DNA of 5,877 nt from JAYZDB01 sp036338025 (GTDB lineage: Bacteria; Planctomycetota; UBA1135; UBA2386), in contig JAYZDB010000311.1 of assembly GCA_036338025.1 (NCBI GenBank), positions 1-5,877 of the forward strand, written 5' to 3'. Under the pieces are notes generated by a model. That model did no database searches. It saw only the letters and a list, made by a program, of their open reading frames with translations, and had not been told where the DNA came from. Position numbers and translations under genes: made by a program. Positions 1 to 5,877 of this stretch are shown in pieces. The stretch's first letter is position 1, and the number at the start of each line of letters is the position of its first letter.

Positions 1-91
1 TTTCGCCGCCCTTCTTATCGCCCTCGCCTCCTGCGAGAACGAAGCTAGTAGTCGCCAGGATGGCAACGCAGTATCCGAGGGGATTCATCAT
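1..91 (-). CDS. Exported protein of unknown function, N-terminal fragment with signal peptide
   Basis: Only the first 30 codons are in the window; the gene runs off the left edge. Reading leftward from the ATG at 91, the peptide begins MMNPLGYCVAILATTSFVLA. A hydrophobic core (about residues 8-19) ends in a small-residue VLA-GG context typical of a type I signal peptidase site. The predicted mature part opens with a charged, glycine-rich stretch (GGEGDKKGGE), a low-complexity linker often seen at the start of exported proteins. A Shine-Dalgarno sequence (GGAGG on the minus strand, 106 to 102) lies 10 bases before the first ATG; a second ATG follows at 88. It is divergent from the oxidoreductase gene at 496. 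The family cannot be named from this fragment. The signal peptide and ribosome binding site make a real gene likely. Confidence 0.68.
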   Translation of the reverse strand, partial: MMNPLGYCVAILATTSFVLAGGEGDKKGGE

Positions 92-257
92 GGGTAAGGT
101 CCCTCCCAAAGTGGGATCAACAAGTAGTTCGGTTGCGAGGACGTAGCTCCAAAGCCACCCCCTCCGTGCTTTGTGGGAAGGTTGACCAGAGCAAGGGTCT
201 GCCTCAAGCATGCGCTACCGGTTTTTACCGTAATGACCCTAATTTTTGTTAGGGAGG
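92..257. other. Left half of the divergent intergenic region; no gene seen
   Basis: No reading frame here has both a credible start and a protein-like composition. The part next to base 91 is the untranslated leader of the minus-strand exported-protein gene. It contains a possible 6-bp hairpin (CAAAGC 150-155 with GCTTTG 168-173). An AT-rich island at about 219-250 carries two small hairpins: CGGT/ACCG (219-222 with 227-230) and CCCTAA/TTAGGG (237-242 with 249-254). Both flanking genes need promoters in this gap and the AT-rich island is the natural place. I could not find a convincing pair of -35 and -10 boxes on either strand, so no promoter is called. Confidence 0.5.
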
Positions 258-464
258 CCAGGGGCGAGACTCCTCGGTGGATGCCCCTGGGATCGGCTCC
301 GACCCTGGAATGTTTGGGGAGAGTTATCCACACCAGGACCGCCTCCGAGGCGGGATGCAGCCGACCCAGGGCCTCTAGGAACGGCCTGGTGGGCCCTAAA
401 TCCCCGTGCCATCGCGACAAGCAATTGCGGCTCGGCGGCAATGGACCTGGCAGGCGGTTTTTTT
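258..464 (+). ncRNA. Candidate structured leader RNA (riboswitch-like) ahead of the molybdopterin oxidoreductase gene
   Basis: Seen directly: bases 285-298 and 359-371 form a 13-bp helix with one bulged A at 292 (two blocks, CCCTGGG with CCCAGGG and TCGGCT with AGCCGA). Inside it are two hairpins. One spans 304-337 (CCTGG/CCAGG, TGT/ACA and GGG/TCC separated by small bulges, loop about 319-326). The other spans 339-353 (CCGCCT/AGGCGG, 3-base loop). Together they make a three-way junction. Flanking competitors are an 8-bp stem (258-265 with 283-290) and a 7-bp stem (366-373 with 383-389). A terminator-like stem and T7 end the element 31 bases before the GTG of the oxidoreductase. Inferred: a cis-regulatory leader or a stand-alone small RNA. 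A closing helix around two adjacent hairpins recalls the Moco RNA motif, which suits the downstream gene, but I do not see its conserved core clearly. The class is unassigned. Confidence 0.5.
404..464 (+). terminator. Possible intrinsic terminator or attenuator in the oxidoreductase leader
   Basis: CCGTGCCA (404-411) pairs with TGGCA and CGG (448-452 and 455-457), leaving a two-base GG bulge on the 3' side. Seven T (458-464) follow at once. The 36-base loop has its own small stem (TTGC 425-428 with GCAA 438-441). It lies between the structured element and the ribosome binding site at 483. It could therefore end a small RNA or act as a regulated attenuator. The long loop and the bulge make it weaker than a textbook terminator. 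Confidence 0.42.
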
Positions 465-482
465 CTCCATTTCTATGGGTTT

Positions 483-488
483 AGGAGG
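483..488 (+). promoter_or_regulatory. Ribosome binding site that decides the oxidoreductase start
   Basis: AGGAGG ends seven bases before the in-frame GTG at 496, an ideal spacing. The in-frame ATG codons at 406, 475, 538 and 547 have no comparable purine-rich sequence in front of them. This favours the GTG even though the recognisable family homology begins only near the ATG at 538. Confidence 0.7.
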
Positions 489-495
489 CATCCGA

Positions 496-2457
496 GTGGC
501 TGGCAGGGACCCTGGGACCCCTAAACTCCCTCTCGACATGGTCCGAATGGAACGCAAAACCACCTGCAACCGGGACTGTCCGGACGCCTGCGGAATGGTC
601 GCAACGGTCGAAAACGGCCGTATTGTGGCTCTAAAGGGCGATTCGGCCCATCCGGTGACCCGCGGCTTCCTGTGCTATCGGACTAGCAGGTTCCACGAGC
701 GGCTGGACGCCACCGATCGGGTTCGCCAACCGCTGCTCCGTAAGAACGGGGAGCTCAAGCCGGTTTCCATGGCCGAGGCCCTCGACGTTGCGGCGGATCG
801 ACTGGGCCGGATCCGGGCGGAGTCCGGCCCTGGGGCGATCTTTCACTACCGGTCTGGGGGTAGCCTGGGCCTGCTCAAGGCGATCGCGGACCGCTTCTTC
901 GAGGCATTTGGCCCGGTTACGGTCAAGTCGGGCGATGTTTGCAGCGGAGCCGGGGAGGCGGCCCAGGTCCTGGATTTCGGGGTCTCGGACAGCAATGACC
1001 TCGCGGATCTCCTCCGCAGCCGCCACATCCTGCTCTGGGGCAAGAATCCGTTCGTCAGCAACCTTCACCTTATACCCCTGCTCAAACAGGCGCGGGCCGC
1101 GGGCACCCGGATCACCCTGATTGACCCGATTCAGCACCAGGGGGCCAGTCTCTGCGACCAGGTGATTCGCCCCCGCCCCGGCGGAGATCTCGACCTGGCG
1201 CTGGGGGTCGCCCGGCGCCTGGTGGAGGCTGGACGCCTGGACCCGCAGCTTGCCGAAAGATGTGATGGCTTTGAGGCTTACAGCGCCCTGCTGGCTCGCA
1301 AGTCCGAGCCAGAATACGCTGCCGACGCTGGGGTCCCGGTTGCCAGCATCGCGGAGCTAGCGGATGCCCTCGCCGATGGGCCGACGGCGATCCTGGTCGG
1401 TTGGGGCCTGCAGCGGCGCGGGCAGGGGGGCGCGATCGTCCGGGCCCTCGACGCCCTGTCCGCCATAACCGGCAATCTTTTCCGACCAGGCGGCGGATGT
1501 TCCTTCTATTTCAGCCGACGGGGGGCCTTCCGGGCTCTAAGTGAAGGGACAGCAGCCCGCTACGTCCGCGAACCCTTGTTTGCCTTGGATGTGCCGGCGA
1601 TGCAGGACCCGCCGATCCGGGCTATCTGGGTCACTGCCGGCAACCCCGTCTGCATGCTGCCGGATTCACCCGGCGTCGCTAGCGTCATTGAGTCGACGGA
1701 ATTCGTCGTGGTCGCGGACCCGTTCCTGACCGATACCGCCCGCCGCGCCGACCTTGTGTTGCCGGTCCCGGCGTTGCTCGAGGACGATGACCTGCTCGGA
1801 GCCTACGGACACCACTACCTGGGTGAGTCCCGGGCGGTAGTGCCGCCGCCACCCGGTGTGCTGCACGAGCTTGAGTTGTTCCAGGAACTTGCAGGCCGGC
1901 TGGGTCTGGGCGACCAGCTCGCAGGTTCGGTCGAGGATTGGAAACGGCGCCTGCTTGAGCGGGTTGGCCCCAAGGGGGTAACGCTTGAGGCTTTGCGCGA
2001 GGGAGCCTGCCGCAATCCCCGGGGTGGGGAGTTGCTGTTTCCCGATGGGCGCGTCCAACCGCCGAACGGCCGGGTCCAATTGCTGGTCGATCGCGAGCCG
2101 CCGGCTGTCATCAGGGATGAGGAATACCCGCTCTGGTTGTTGAGCAACTCCACCAAGGAGAGCCAGGCGTCGCAATGGGCGGGCGCTGGGCTTGGATCCC
2201 ACACTTGGGTCACGGTGCATCCCGAAGCCGTACCTGGCCTTGCGGAGGCGGATATCGTCTCGGTCCGCAGTGCACATGGAGAGGTCCAAGCCGAACTCCG
2301 ATTCGACCGGGACCAACGCAAGGACATCGCGATCATGCCGAAGGGTGGACACTTTGATCGCGGTCATTCGGCGAATACGCTGATCGAAGCGCGTGCCACG
2401 GACATTGGTCTGGGCGCCAGCTATCTCGATTGTCGTGTCGCGATCCGAAAGGACTAG
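496..2457 (+). CDS. Molybdopterin (bis-MGD) oxidoreductase of the DMSO reductase superfamily, [4Fe-4S], soluble
   Basis: A 653-residue catalytic subunit predicted to transfer electrons to or from an unknown substrate at a molybdenum or tungsten bis-pyranopterin centre. Visible: Cys24, Cys28, Cys32 and Cys60 in a C-x3-C-x3-C-x27-C pattern for a [4Fe-4S] cluster; a GDVCSGAGEAAQ segment (146-157) whose Cys149 is the likely metal ligand; cofactor-binding segments WGKNP (181-185), LIDPI (208-212) and AGNPVCMLPD (381-390); and a C-terminal molydopterin dinucleotide-binding domain (about 545-650). There is no twin-arginine or other signal peptide, so it is probably cytoplasmic. The GTG start is chosen for its Shine-Dalgarno; starting at ATG 538 would remove 14 residues that look unlike the family. 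No Fe-S electron-transfer subunit, membrane anchor or cofactor-insertion chaperone is adjacent. The superfamily is certain from the motifs; the substrate cannot be read from the sequence. Confidence 0.92.
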   Translation: MAGRDPGTPKLPLDMVRMERKTTCNRDCPDACGMVATVENGRIVALKGDSAHPVTRGFLCYRTSRFHERLDATDRVRQPLLRKNGELKPVSMAEALDVAADRLGRIRAESGPGAIFHYRSGGSLGLLKAIADRFFEAFGPVTVKSGDVCSGAGEAAQVLDFGVSDSNDLADLLRSRHILLWGKNPFVSNLHLIPLLKQARAAGTRITLIDPIQHQGASLCDQVIRPRPGGDLDLALGVARRLVEAGRLDPQLAERCDGFEAYSALLARKSEPEYAADAGVPVASIAELADALADGPTAILVGWGLQRRGQGGAIVRALDALSAITGNLFRPGGGCSFYFSRRGAFRALSEGTAARYVREPLFALDVPAMQDPPIRAIWVTAGNPVCMLPDSPGVASVIESTEFVVVADPFLTDTARRADLVLPVPALLEDDDLLGAYGHHYLGESRAVVPPPPGVLHELELFQELAGRLGLGDQLAGSVEDWKRRLLERVGPKGVTLEALREGACRNPRGGELLFPDGRVQPPNGRVQLLVDREPPAVIRDEEYPLWLLSNSTKESQASQWAGAGLGSHTWVTVHPEAVPGLAEADIVSVRSAHGEVQAELRFDRDQRKDIAIMPKGGHFDRGHSANTLIEARATDIGLGASYLDCRVAIRKD

Positions 2458-2506
2458 CCTGGGTTTGCCCCTTTCGTGACCTCCGCGGCCCTCCGCTTCG
2501 AACTCC

Positions 2507-3871
2507 GTGCGTATCACCGGAACCAACATCTACAGTCTGCTGCACTGCTCACATGCAGTTGCCTTGGATCTACACGAGGATCGTTCCAAGCGCCGACGGA
2601 TCACAGAACCCGAGGAGTTTGTGCGCAAGCGGGGCCGCGACTGGGAGGACCGATTTGTAGCCACCCTTGAGGACTACCAGGAGCCGAGCTTCGAGCGCGG
2701 AGACTTCGAATCTGGCGCCGCCCAGACACTAGCCTTCCTGCGCGAAGGTGTCGCGGGTGTGACACAGGGCGTACTGATGGAGGACGATCGTCTCGGCATC
2801 CCCGATCTGCTGCGCCGAGAGTCGGGTGACTCTGAGTTGGGGGATTTTCACTATGTTGTTGGTGACATCAAATCGTCGGGTCGACCGCGCAGTGACCAGG
2901 TCCTGCAGGTGGCGTTTTATTCACGAATGCTCGCCCGACTGCAGGGTCGTGACCCGGAGTACGGCTACCTGATTCTCAAGACCGGAGAAGAACGGCGCTT
3001 TGTGCTTGCTGACTACGCGGCAGCTATCACAGAGGTTGAGGAGAGCGTCCTGCAGTTGGCACGCGACCCTTCGCAGTCACGACCTTTCTTTGGGCGGGGA
3101 TGTTCTGGTTGCCATTGGTCCGAGATCTGTATTCCGGAGATGCACGCGGGCGACGATCTTTCTCTGCTGCAGGGGATGACGCGCGGTGTTCGGACCACGC
3201 TGGAAGAACGAGGTTTTGAAAACTGCGAGTCTCTGCACTCCATGCTGGTCGATTCTGAAAGCAAGGCCACCCATCTCGAGTCGGCACTATTGCGACGCCT
3301 CAAACAGAGCGCGCTGGCGCGAACTTCTGGCGAACCAATCCGGCAAGAGCGCGGCGCGCAGCCGGACTTGGAGAATGCCGCTGTGATTCATCACCTCTAC
3401 GACGCGTTCTCCGATCGCTTGTTGTACATCGGCGCGCAGTATCCCGCGCGGGAGGACGGAGAGGTTTTTGAGGAGTGCCCGAAGAGTGCTGATGAAGAAC
3501 TGGCGTCATTCGAGCGGGTGATCGACCAGTTGCCTCGCAAGACTCCGGTCTTGCACTACTCTGATGCACTGCCACGTTGGTACTCCGAGACTTCTGGTGG
3601 ATCGGTAGAACTCGAAGCGCGGTTCGTGGATCTCGCCCGGCGTGCGCGCGGAGTGGCGGTTTACCAGGGACCGGTGTTTGGGGTTGCACAGCACGTCCAG
3701 TATCTGTTGGGGGTGGATCCTCATCGCGAGGGCGAAGCGGATGCGGCCGCGATGTGGTCTTCCAAGGCCGAGGGAGAGCAGTGGCTACTCAACAAGGGGC
3801 GCAGCGATCTGCTCGATCTGTGTGGAATCGTCGATGTGGTGGTTGAGCACAGCCTGTCGGAGGATCATTGA
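2507..3871 (+). CDS. TM0106-type RecB-like Fe-S nuclease (PD-(D/E)xK fold) with C-terminal RNase H-like domain
   Basis: 454 residues. The N-terminal half is a Cas4/AddB/Dna2-type nuclease. Cys14 and the C-x2-C-x5-C trio Cys199, Cys202 and Cys208 match the split four-cysteine Fe-S signature of that group. Asp100 (GIPD), the GDIK motif (Asp120, Lys122) and the QVLQVAFY helix (131-138) supply the PD-(D/E)xK active site, so metal-dependent DNA cleavage is expected. A linker (about 215-285) leads to a region resembling the predicted RNase H-like exonuclease domain of the TM0106 family (about 291-450: LHYSDALPRWYSE, RFVDLARR, and a late SDLLDL). There the usual first Asp-x-Glu motif is not evident. 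The GTG start is the only start after an in-frame stop at 2477 and aligns with the family's usual beginning, but it has no Shine-Dalgarno. The gene follows the oxidoreductase by 49 bases, and its stop overlaps the helicase start by one base. Confidence 0.85.
   Translation: MRITGTNIYSLLHCSHAVALDLHEDRSKRRRITEPEEFVRKRGRDWEDRFVATLEDYQEPSFERGDFESGAAQTLAFLREGVAGVTQGVLMEDDRLGIPDLLRRESGDSELGDFHYVVGDIKSSGRPRSDQVLQVAFYSRMLARLQGRDPEYGYLILKTGEERRFVLADYAAAITEVEESVLQLARDPSQSRPFFGRGCSGCHWSEICIPEMHAGDDLSLLQGMTRGVRTTLEERGFENCESLHSMLVDSESKATHLESALLRRLKQSALARTSGEPIRQERGAQPDLENAAVIHHLYDAFSDRLLYIGAQYPAREDGEVFEECPKSADEELASFERVIDQLPRKTPVLHYSDALPRWYSETSGGSVELEARFVDLARRARGVAVYQGPVFGVAQHVQYLLGVDPHREGEADAAAMWSSKAEGEQWLLNKGRSDLLDLCGIVDVVVEHSLSEDH
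3859..3863 (+). promoter_or_regulatory. Ribosome binding site for the helicase, inside the nuclease gene
   Basis: GGAGG sits seven bases before the ATG at 3871, within the last codons of the nuclease gene. It selects the ATG at 3871 rather than the in-frame TTG at 3868. With the TGATG stop-start overlap it points to coupled translation of nuclease and helicase. Confidence 0.75.
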
Positions 3872-5574
3872 TGGGTTTGTCACTTGAACAACGCTTGCTT
3901 TCGATGTTGCGCCGTGAAGAAGACGGCGAGGCGCGCAGTGTGAGGGATATGCGGGCGCTGCCGGCCGAAGATCGCGCGTTGGAAGGCGAGTGCATCCAGG
4001 GCGTGGTGTTTCGGCGTCAAGCGGGTCAGAACCGCTTTGAATTCGAGGCAAGCGAGAACATGAGCAAGTTCCGGGTCGGTGACTCAGTGCTGGTTGGCGA
4101 CGGCGTGGACTTCGAGGATGCCGTATCGATGGAATTTTGTGGTTACGACGCGGACCGGGATACCCTGTCTCTGGGGCGTGATCCATGGGCGCGCAGCCAA
4201 CTGTACGAATTTGAGATTGATGGGAGTTACTGCGTTGACCGCCGTCCCTTGGGTATTCGTGGGCGCTTGCAGCAGGTAGTCCAGGATGGATTCGCAAACG
4301 AACTGGTTCGTTCTGTGCTCGAGGGTAATCACGAAGTCCGTTGTGATGAGGATCGCAAGCAGCGAGCACTCGATTCCCTCAGCAAAGTCTCTCTGAACGA
4401 AGTGCAGGTGCGTGCCGGCGCGATGGCGATCGCCACTGAAAGCCTGGCAATCGTGCAGGGCCCGCCGGGCACTGGCAAAACCCGACTGCTTGCGGAAATC
4501 TTGGGGGCCTTGTGCGGTGCAGGGTGCCGTATTGCGCTATCAGCTTTCACGCATCGAGCGGTCGACAATGTTCTGCTGGCGCTGAGGAAACGCGACCCAG
4601 ACCTGGCCTTGTTCAAGCTCGGATCCAAGAACGATGAGATACTGCGTCGCGCGGGTGTGCGGTCGGCAAATCCTCGACGCGGTGGGTTTCCGCTCTCAAA
4701 GTGCGTGGTGGCCGGCACCAGCTTCGCGCTCGCCAAACTCCCTGAGGCCGAGACGTTTCATTTCACCGTGTTCGACGAGGCTGGTCAGTTGCCGATTCCG
4801 CACGCGATGGCGGGGATGCTGCTCGCCAAGCGCTGGATCTTCGTGGGTGATCACGCCCAGTTACCGCCAGTGATCACTTCGCATCATGTCGACCGGGATG
4901 CCACGGTGTCGATTTTCGAGCACCTTCACAACAACTACGGCAGCGAGATGTTGGATGTGACGTACCGGATGAACGGTCCTCTCAGCAAGGTGATCGGGGA
5001 CGCCTTCTACGGCGGCCGCATCAAGTCGGCAGTGCCCGACTGTCGGATGCCTTTCACCCCGGGCGGCAAGTACGACGAGATCCTTACCCCTGACAAGTCA
5101 GTGGTGATCGCGCGCGTCGATCACTCGCAGCCGGGAATGCGATCTCCGGAGGAGGCGGACCTGGTTGGAGAGTTGGTGTATGAGCTTCGAACCCAACACG
5201 GAGTTGACGCGACGGAGATCGCGGTTCTCGCACCGTTTCGCGCTCAGGTCCGCTTGTGCCGATCGGCATTACAGCGCCGATCCGTTCCAGACCAGGAGGA
5301 CATCGTGGTTGACACGGTGGAACGGATGCAGGGTCAGGAGCGTGAAGTCATCCTCATTTCGCTCGCCGTTGGTGATCCGGACGCCCTGAGTAGTCGGGCA
5401 GCATTCTTCTTTTCCACCAATCGACTGAACGTTGCCATGTCCCGTGCCCGCTCCAAGGTGATTCTGGTCGCTTCGGAAGGTGCATTTCGTGGTTTGCCGA
5501 TGGACCCGGACAGCCTGCGGGCAGCGTCCTTGTTCAAGTCGCTGTTCAGGACATTGCCGCACGGAGTCGGGTAG
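3871..5574 (+). CDS. DNA2/NAM7-type superfamily 1 helicase
   Basis: 567 residues. An ATP-driven nucleic-acid translocase or helicase of the Upf1/Dna2-like SF1B group. Motifs in order: Q-motif region with Gln179 (LNEVQVRA); Walker A GPPGTGKT (197-204); motif Ia AFTHRAVDNVL (225-235); Walker B FDEAGQ (301-306, DEAG in place of the usual DEAS); motif III GDHAQLPPV (326-334); motif IV TYRM (364-367); motif V DTVERMQGQE (481-490); and motif VI NRLNVAMSRARSK (517-529). All ATPase motifs look intact. The first 170 residues are less conserved and include a probable beta-rich accessory domain (about 36-130), as in this helicase group. No nuclease domain is attached; the preceding gene supplies one, and the one-base overlap with coupled translation argues for a complex. 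It could act on DNA or RNA, but the Fe-S nuclease partner favours DNA repair or end processing. Confidence 0.9.
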   Translation: MGLSLEQRLLSMLRREEDGEARSVRDMRALPAEDRALEGECIQGVVFRRQAGQNRFEFEASENMSKFRVGDSVLVGDGVDFEDAVSMEFCGYDADRDTLSLGRDPWARSQLYEFEIDGSYCVDRRPLGIRGRLQQVVQDGFANELVRSVLEGNHEVRCDEDRKQRALDSLSKVSLNEVQVRAGAMAIATESLAIVQGPPGTGKTRLLAEILGALCGAGCRIALSAFTHRAVDNVLLALRKRDPDLALFKLGSKNDEILRRAGVRSANPRRGGFPLSKCVVAGTSFALAKLPEAETFHFTVFDEAGQLPIPHAMAGMLLAKRWIFVGDHAQLPPVITSHHVDRDATVSIFEHLHNNYGSEMLDVTYRMNGPLSKVIGDAFYGGRIKSAVPDCRMPFTPGGKYDEILTPDKSVVIARVDHSQPGMRSPEEADLVGELVYELRTQHGVDATEIAVLAPFRAQVRLCRSALQRRSVPDQEDIVVDTVERMQGQEREVILISLAVGDPDALSSRAAFFFSTNRLNVAMSRARSKVILVASEGAFRGLPMDPDSLRAASLFKSLFRTLPHGVG

Positions 5575-5636
5575 CGGGGACAGCCTCTGGGTCGCAACAG
5601 ACCGCCGGAAGGGTGCCCAGGCGCTGACCTGATTTT

Positions 5637-5750
5637 CTAGAGCATTTCCCTCACGACGTGCGCGATGAACATGAGGATCCCCAAGATCACTCCTAGAACC
5701 AGCGTCCTCAGGATGTACCTGGGTATTGATTTGTGCCTTGGTGTTGTCAC
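5637..5750 (-). CDS. Small single-pass membrane protein (37 codons), coupled to ligA
   Basis: A 37-residue frame begins at a GTG (5750-5748) that overlaps the TGA of the upstream BRCT-ended gene as GTGA, a common arrangement for coupled translation. After a basic N-terminus (MTTPRHKSIPRYILR), residues 16-34 form a strongly hydrophobic run, TLVLGVILGILMFIAHVVR with its final Arg marking the edge. The ending is REML. This predicts one membrane helix, with positive charges favouring a cytoplasmic N-terminus. No strong Shine-Dalgarno is visible, so initiation would depend on ribosomes finishing ligA. It ends 62 bases from the helicase stop on the other strand. I do not recognise the family. The overlap, the helix and the charge pattern support a real gene, but a frame this short could arise by chance. 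Confidence 0.55.
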   Translation of the reverse strand: MTTPRHKSIPRYILRTLVLGVILGILMFIAHVVREML

Positions 5751-5877
5751 GTACGACCGACCAGGCTCAGGAATTCGTCTTCCGTCATGGTGTTGAGTTC
5801 CAGCTTCTTGGCCTTTTCGGCTTTGCTGCCCGCCTTTTCACCGATGATGACGTCCGAGACTTTCTTGGTTACGGACT
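5747..5877 (-). CDS. ligA: NAD-dependent DNA ligase LigA, C-terminal BRCT end (partial)
   Basis: The last 42 codons of a minus-strand gene that enters from the right edge. The peptide starts SVTKKVSDVIIGEKAGSKAE and continues through KAKKLELNTMTEDEFLSLVGRT to the stop. This is the second half of a BRCT domain. The (V)TKK-D-(V/I)-GE-GSK-KA-L-(D/E)E-F pattern is the hallmark of the LigA C-terminus, where BRCT helps the ligase hold nicked DNA while it seals ends using NAD+. Other BRCT-ended bacterial proteins, such as some DNA polymerase III epsilon-like exonucleases, are possible because the catalytic part lies outside the window. Its stop overlaps the start of the small membrane protein. Confidence 0.82.
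   Translation of the reverse strand, partial: SVTKKVSDVIIGEKAGSKAEKAKKLELNTMTEDEFLSLVGRT

Noticed and set aside
324..332. Perfect DnaA box TTATCCACA, hinting at a replication origin
   Set aside because: It is a single site with no cluster of boxes, no AT-rich unwinding element and no dnaA, dnaN or rep gene nearby. It also forms part of the 304-337 hairpin, which explains it as well.
173..484. A 103-codon plus-strand frame in the intergenic region
   Set aside because: Its peptide is a mix of Arg, Pro and Gly typical of GC-rich non-coding sequence. It has no convincing ribosome binding site and would run through the structured RNA and T tract.
1666..2529. A 287-codon minus-strand frame
   Set aside because: It lies antisense to the C-terminal part of the oxidoreductase, which has clear family motifs. 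Long antisense frames are expected in high-GC genes, and its peptide has no recognisable domain.
3377..3490. A GIY-YIG nuclease-like segment in the nuclease (LYDAFSDRLLYIG, residues 297-309)
   Set aside because: The likeness is limited to one strand pair. The catalytic Arg and Glu context does not follow, while the downstream motifs fit the RNase H-like domain of the TM0106 family.
3868..3870. TTG as the helicase start
   Set aside because: The ATG immediately after it has the ideal seven-base distance from GGAGG, and TTG would add only one residue.
2507..3871. Cas4 of a CRISPR adaptation module
   Set aside because: The Fe-S RecB fold is shared, but no repeats, cas1 or cas2 are present. The protein is far longer than Cas4 and has an RNase H-like region and a helicase partner instead.
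5575..5636. Bidirectional terminator between the convergent genes
   Set aside because: Only a 4-bp stem (CAGG/CCTG) with a short T run, and a loose CTGGG/CCCAG pairing, can be drawn. That is too weak to call.

Overview
The window is high-GC bacterial DNA. It probably comes from a Gram-negative proteobacterial or deltaproteobacterial-type organism, but nothing here fixes the taxon. The codon style is even across the genes. I see no insertion sequence, CRISPR array, tRNA or rRNA gene.

Layout, left to right. (1) The first 91 bases hold the start of a minus-strand gene for an exported protein with a clear signal peptide. (2) About 400 bases without a credible gene separate it from a plus-strand gene. 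The right half of this gap (about 258-464) folds on paper into an elaborate RNA: a 13-bp helix with one bulged base closes a three-way junction with two GC-rich hairpins, followed by a terminator-like stem and seven T. (3) Bases 496-2457 encode a soluble bis-molybdopterin guanine dinucleotide oxidoreductase with one [4Fe-4S] cluster. It lacks the usual partner subunits next door. (4) Bases 2507-5574 hold a two-gene unit. The first gene encodes a TM0106/Cas4/Dna2-type Fe-S RecB-family nuclease. The second encodes a DNA2/NAM7-type superfamily 1 helicase, and the two overlap by one base. (5) On the minus strand, converging on the helicase, lie the last 42 codons of a BRCT-ended protein (very probably NAD-dependent DNA ligase, LigA) and an overlapping 37-codon single-pass membrane protein.

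How they may work together. The nuclease and helicase are almost certainly translated together and probably act as one machine, in effect a bacterial Dna2 carried on two polypeptides. Their convergence with ligA makes the right half a DNA-metabolism neighbourhood. The oxidoreductase lies only 49 bases upstream on the same strand and may share the transcript, but no biochemical link is evident. The two most unusual elements are the structured, terminator-ending leader before the oxidoreductase and the split Dna2-like pair, whose RNase H-like domain seems to have lost its catalytic acidic motif.
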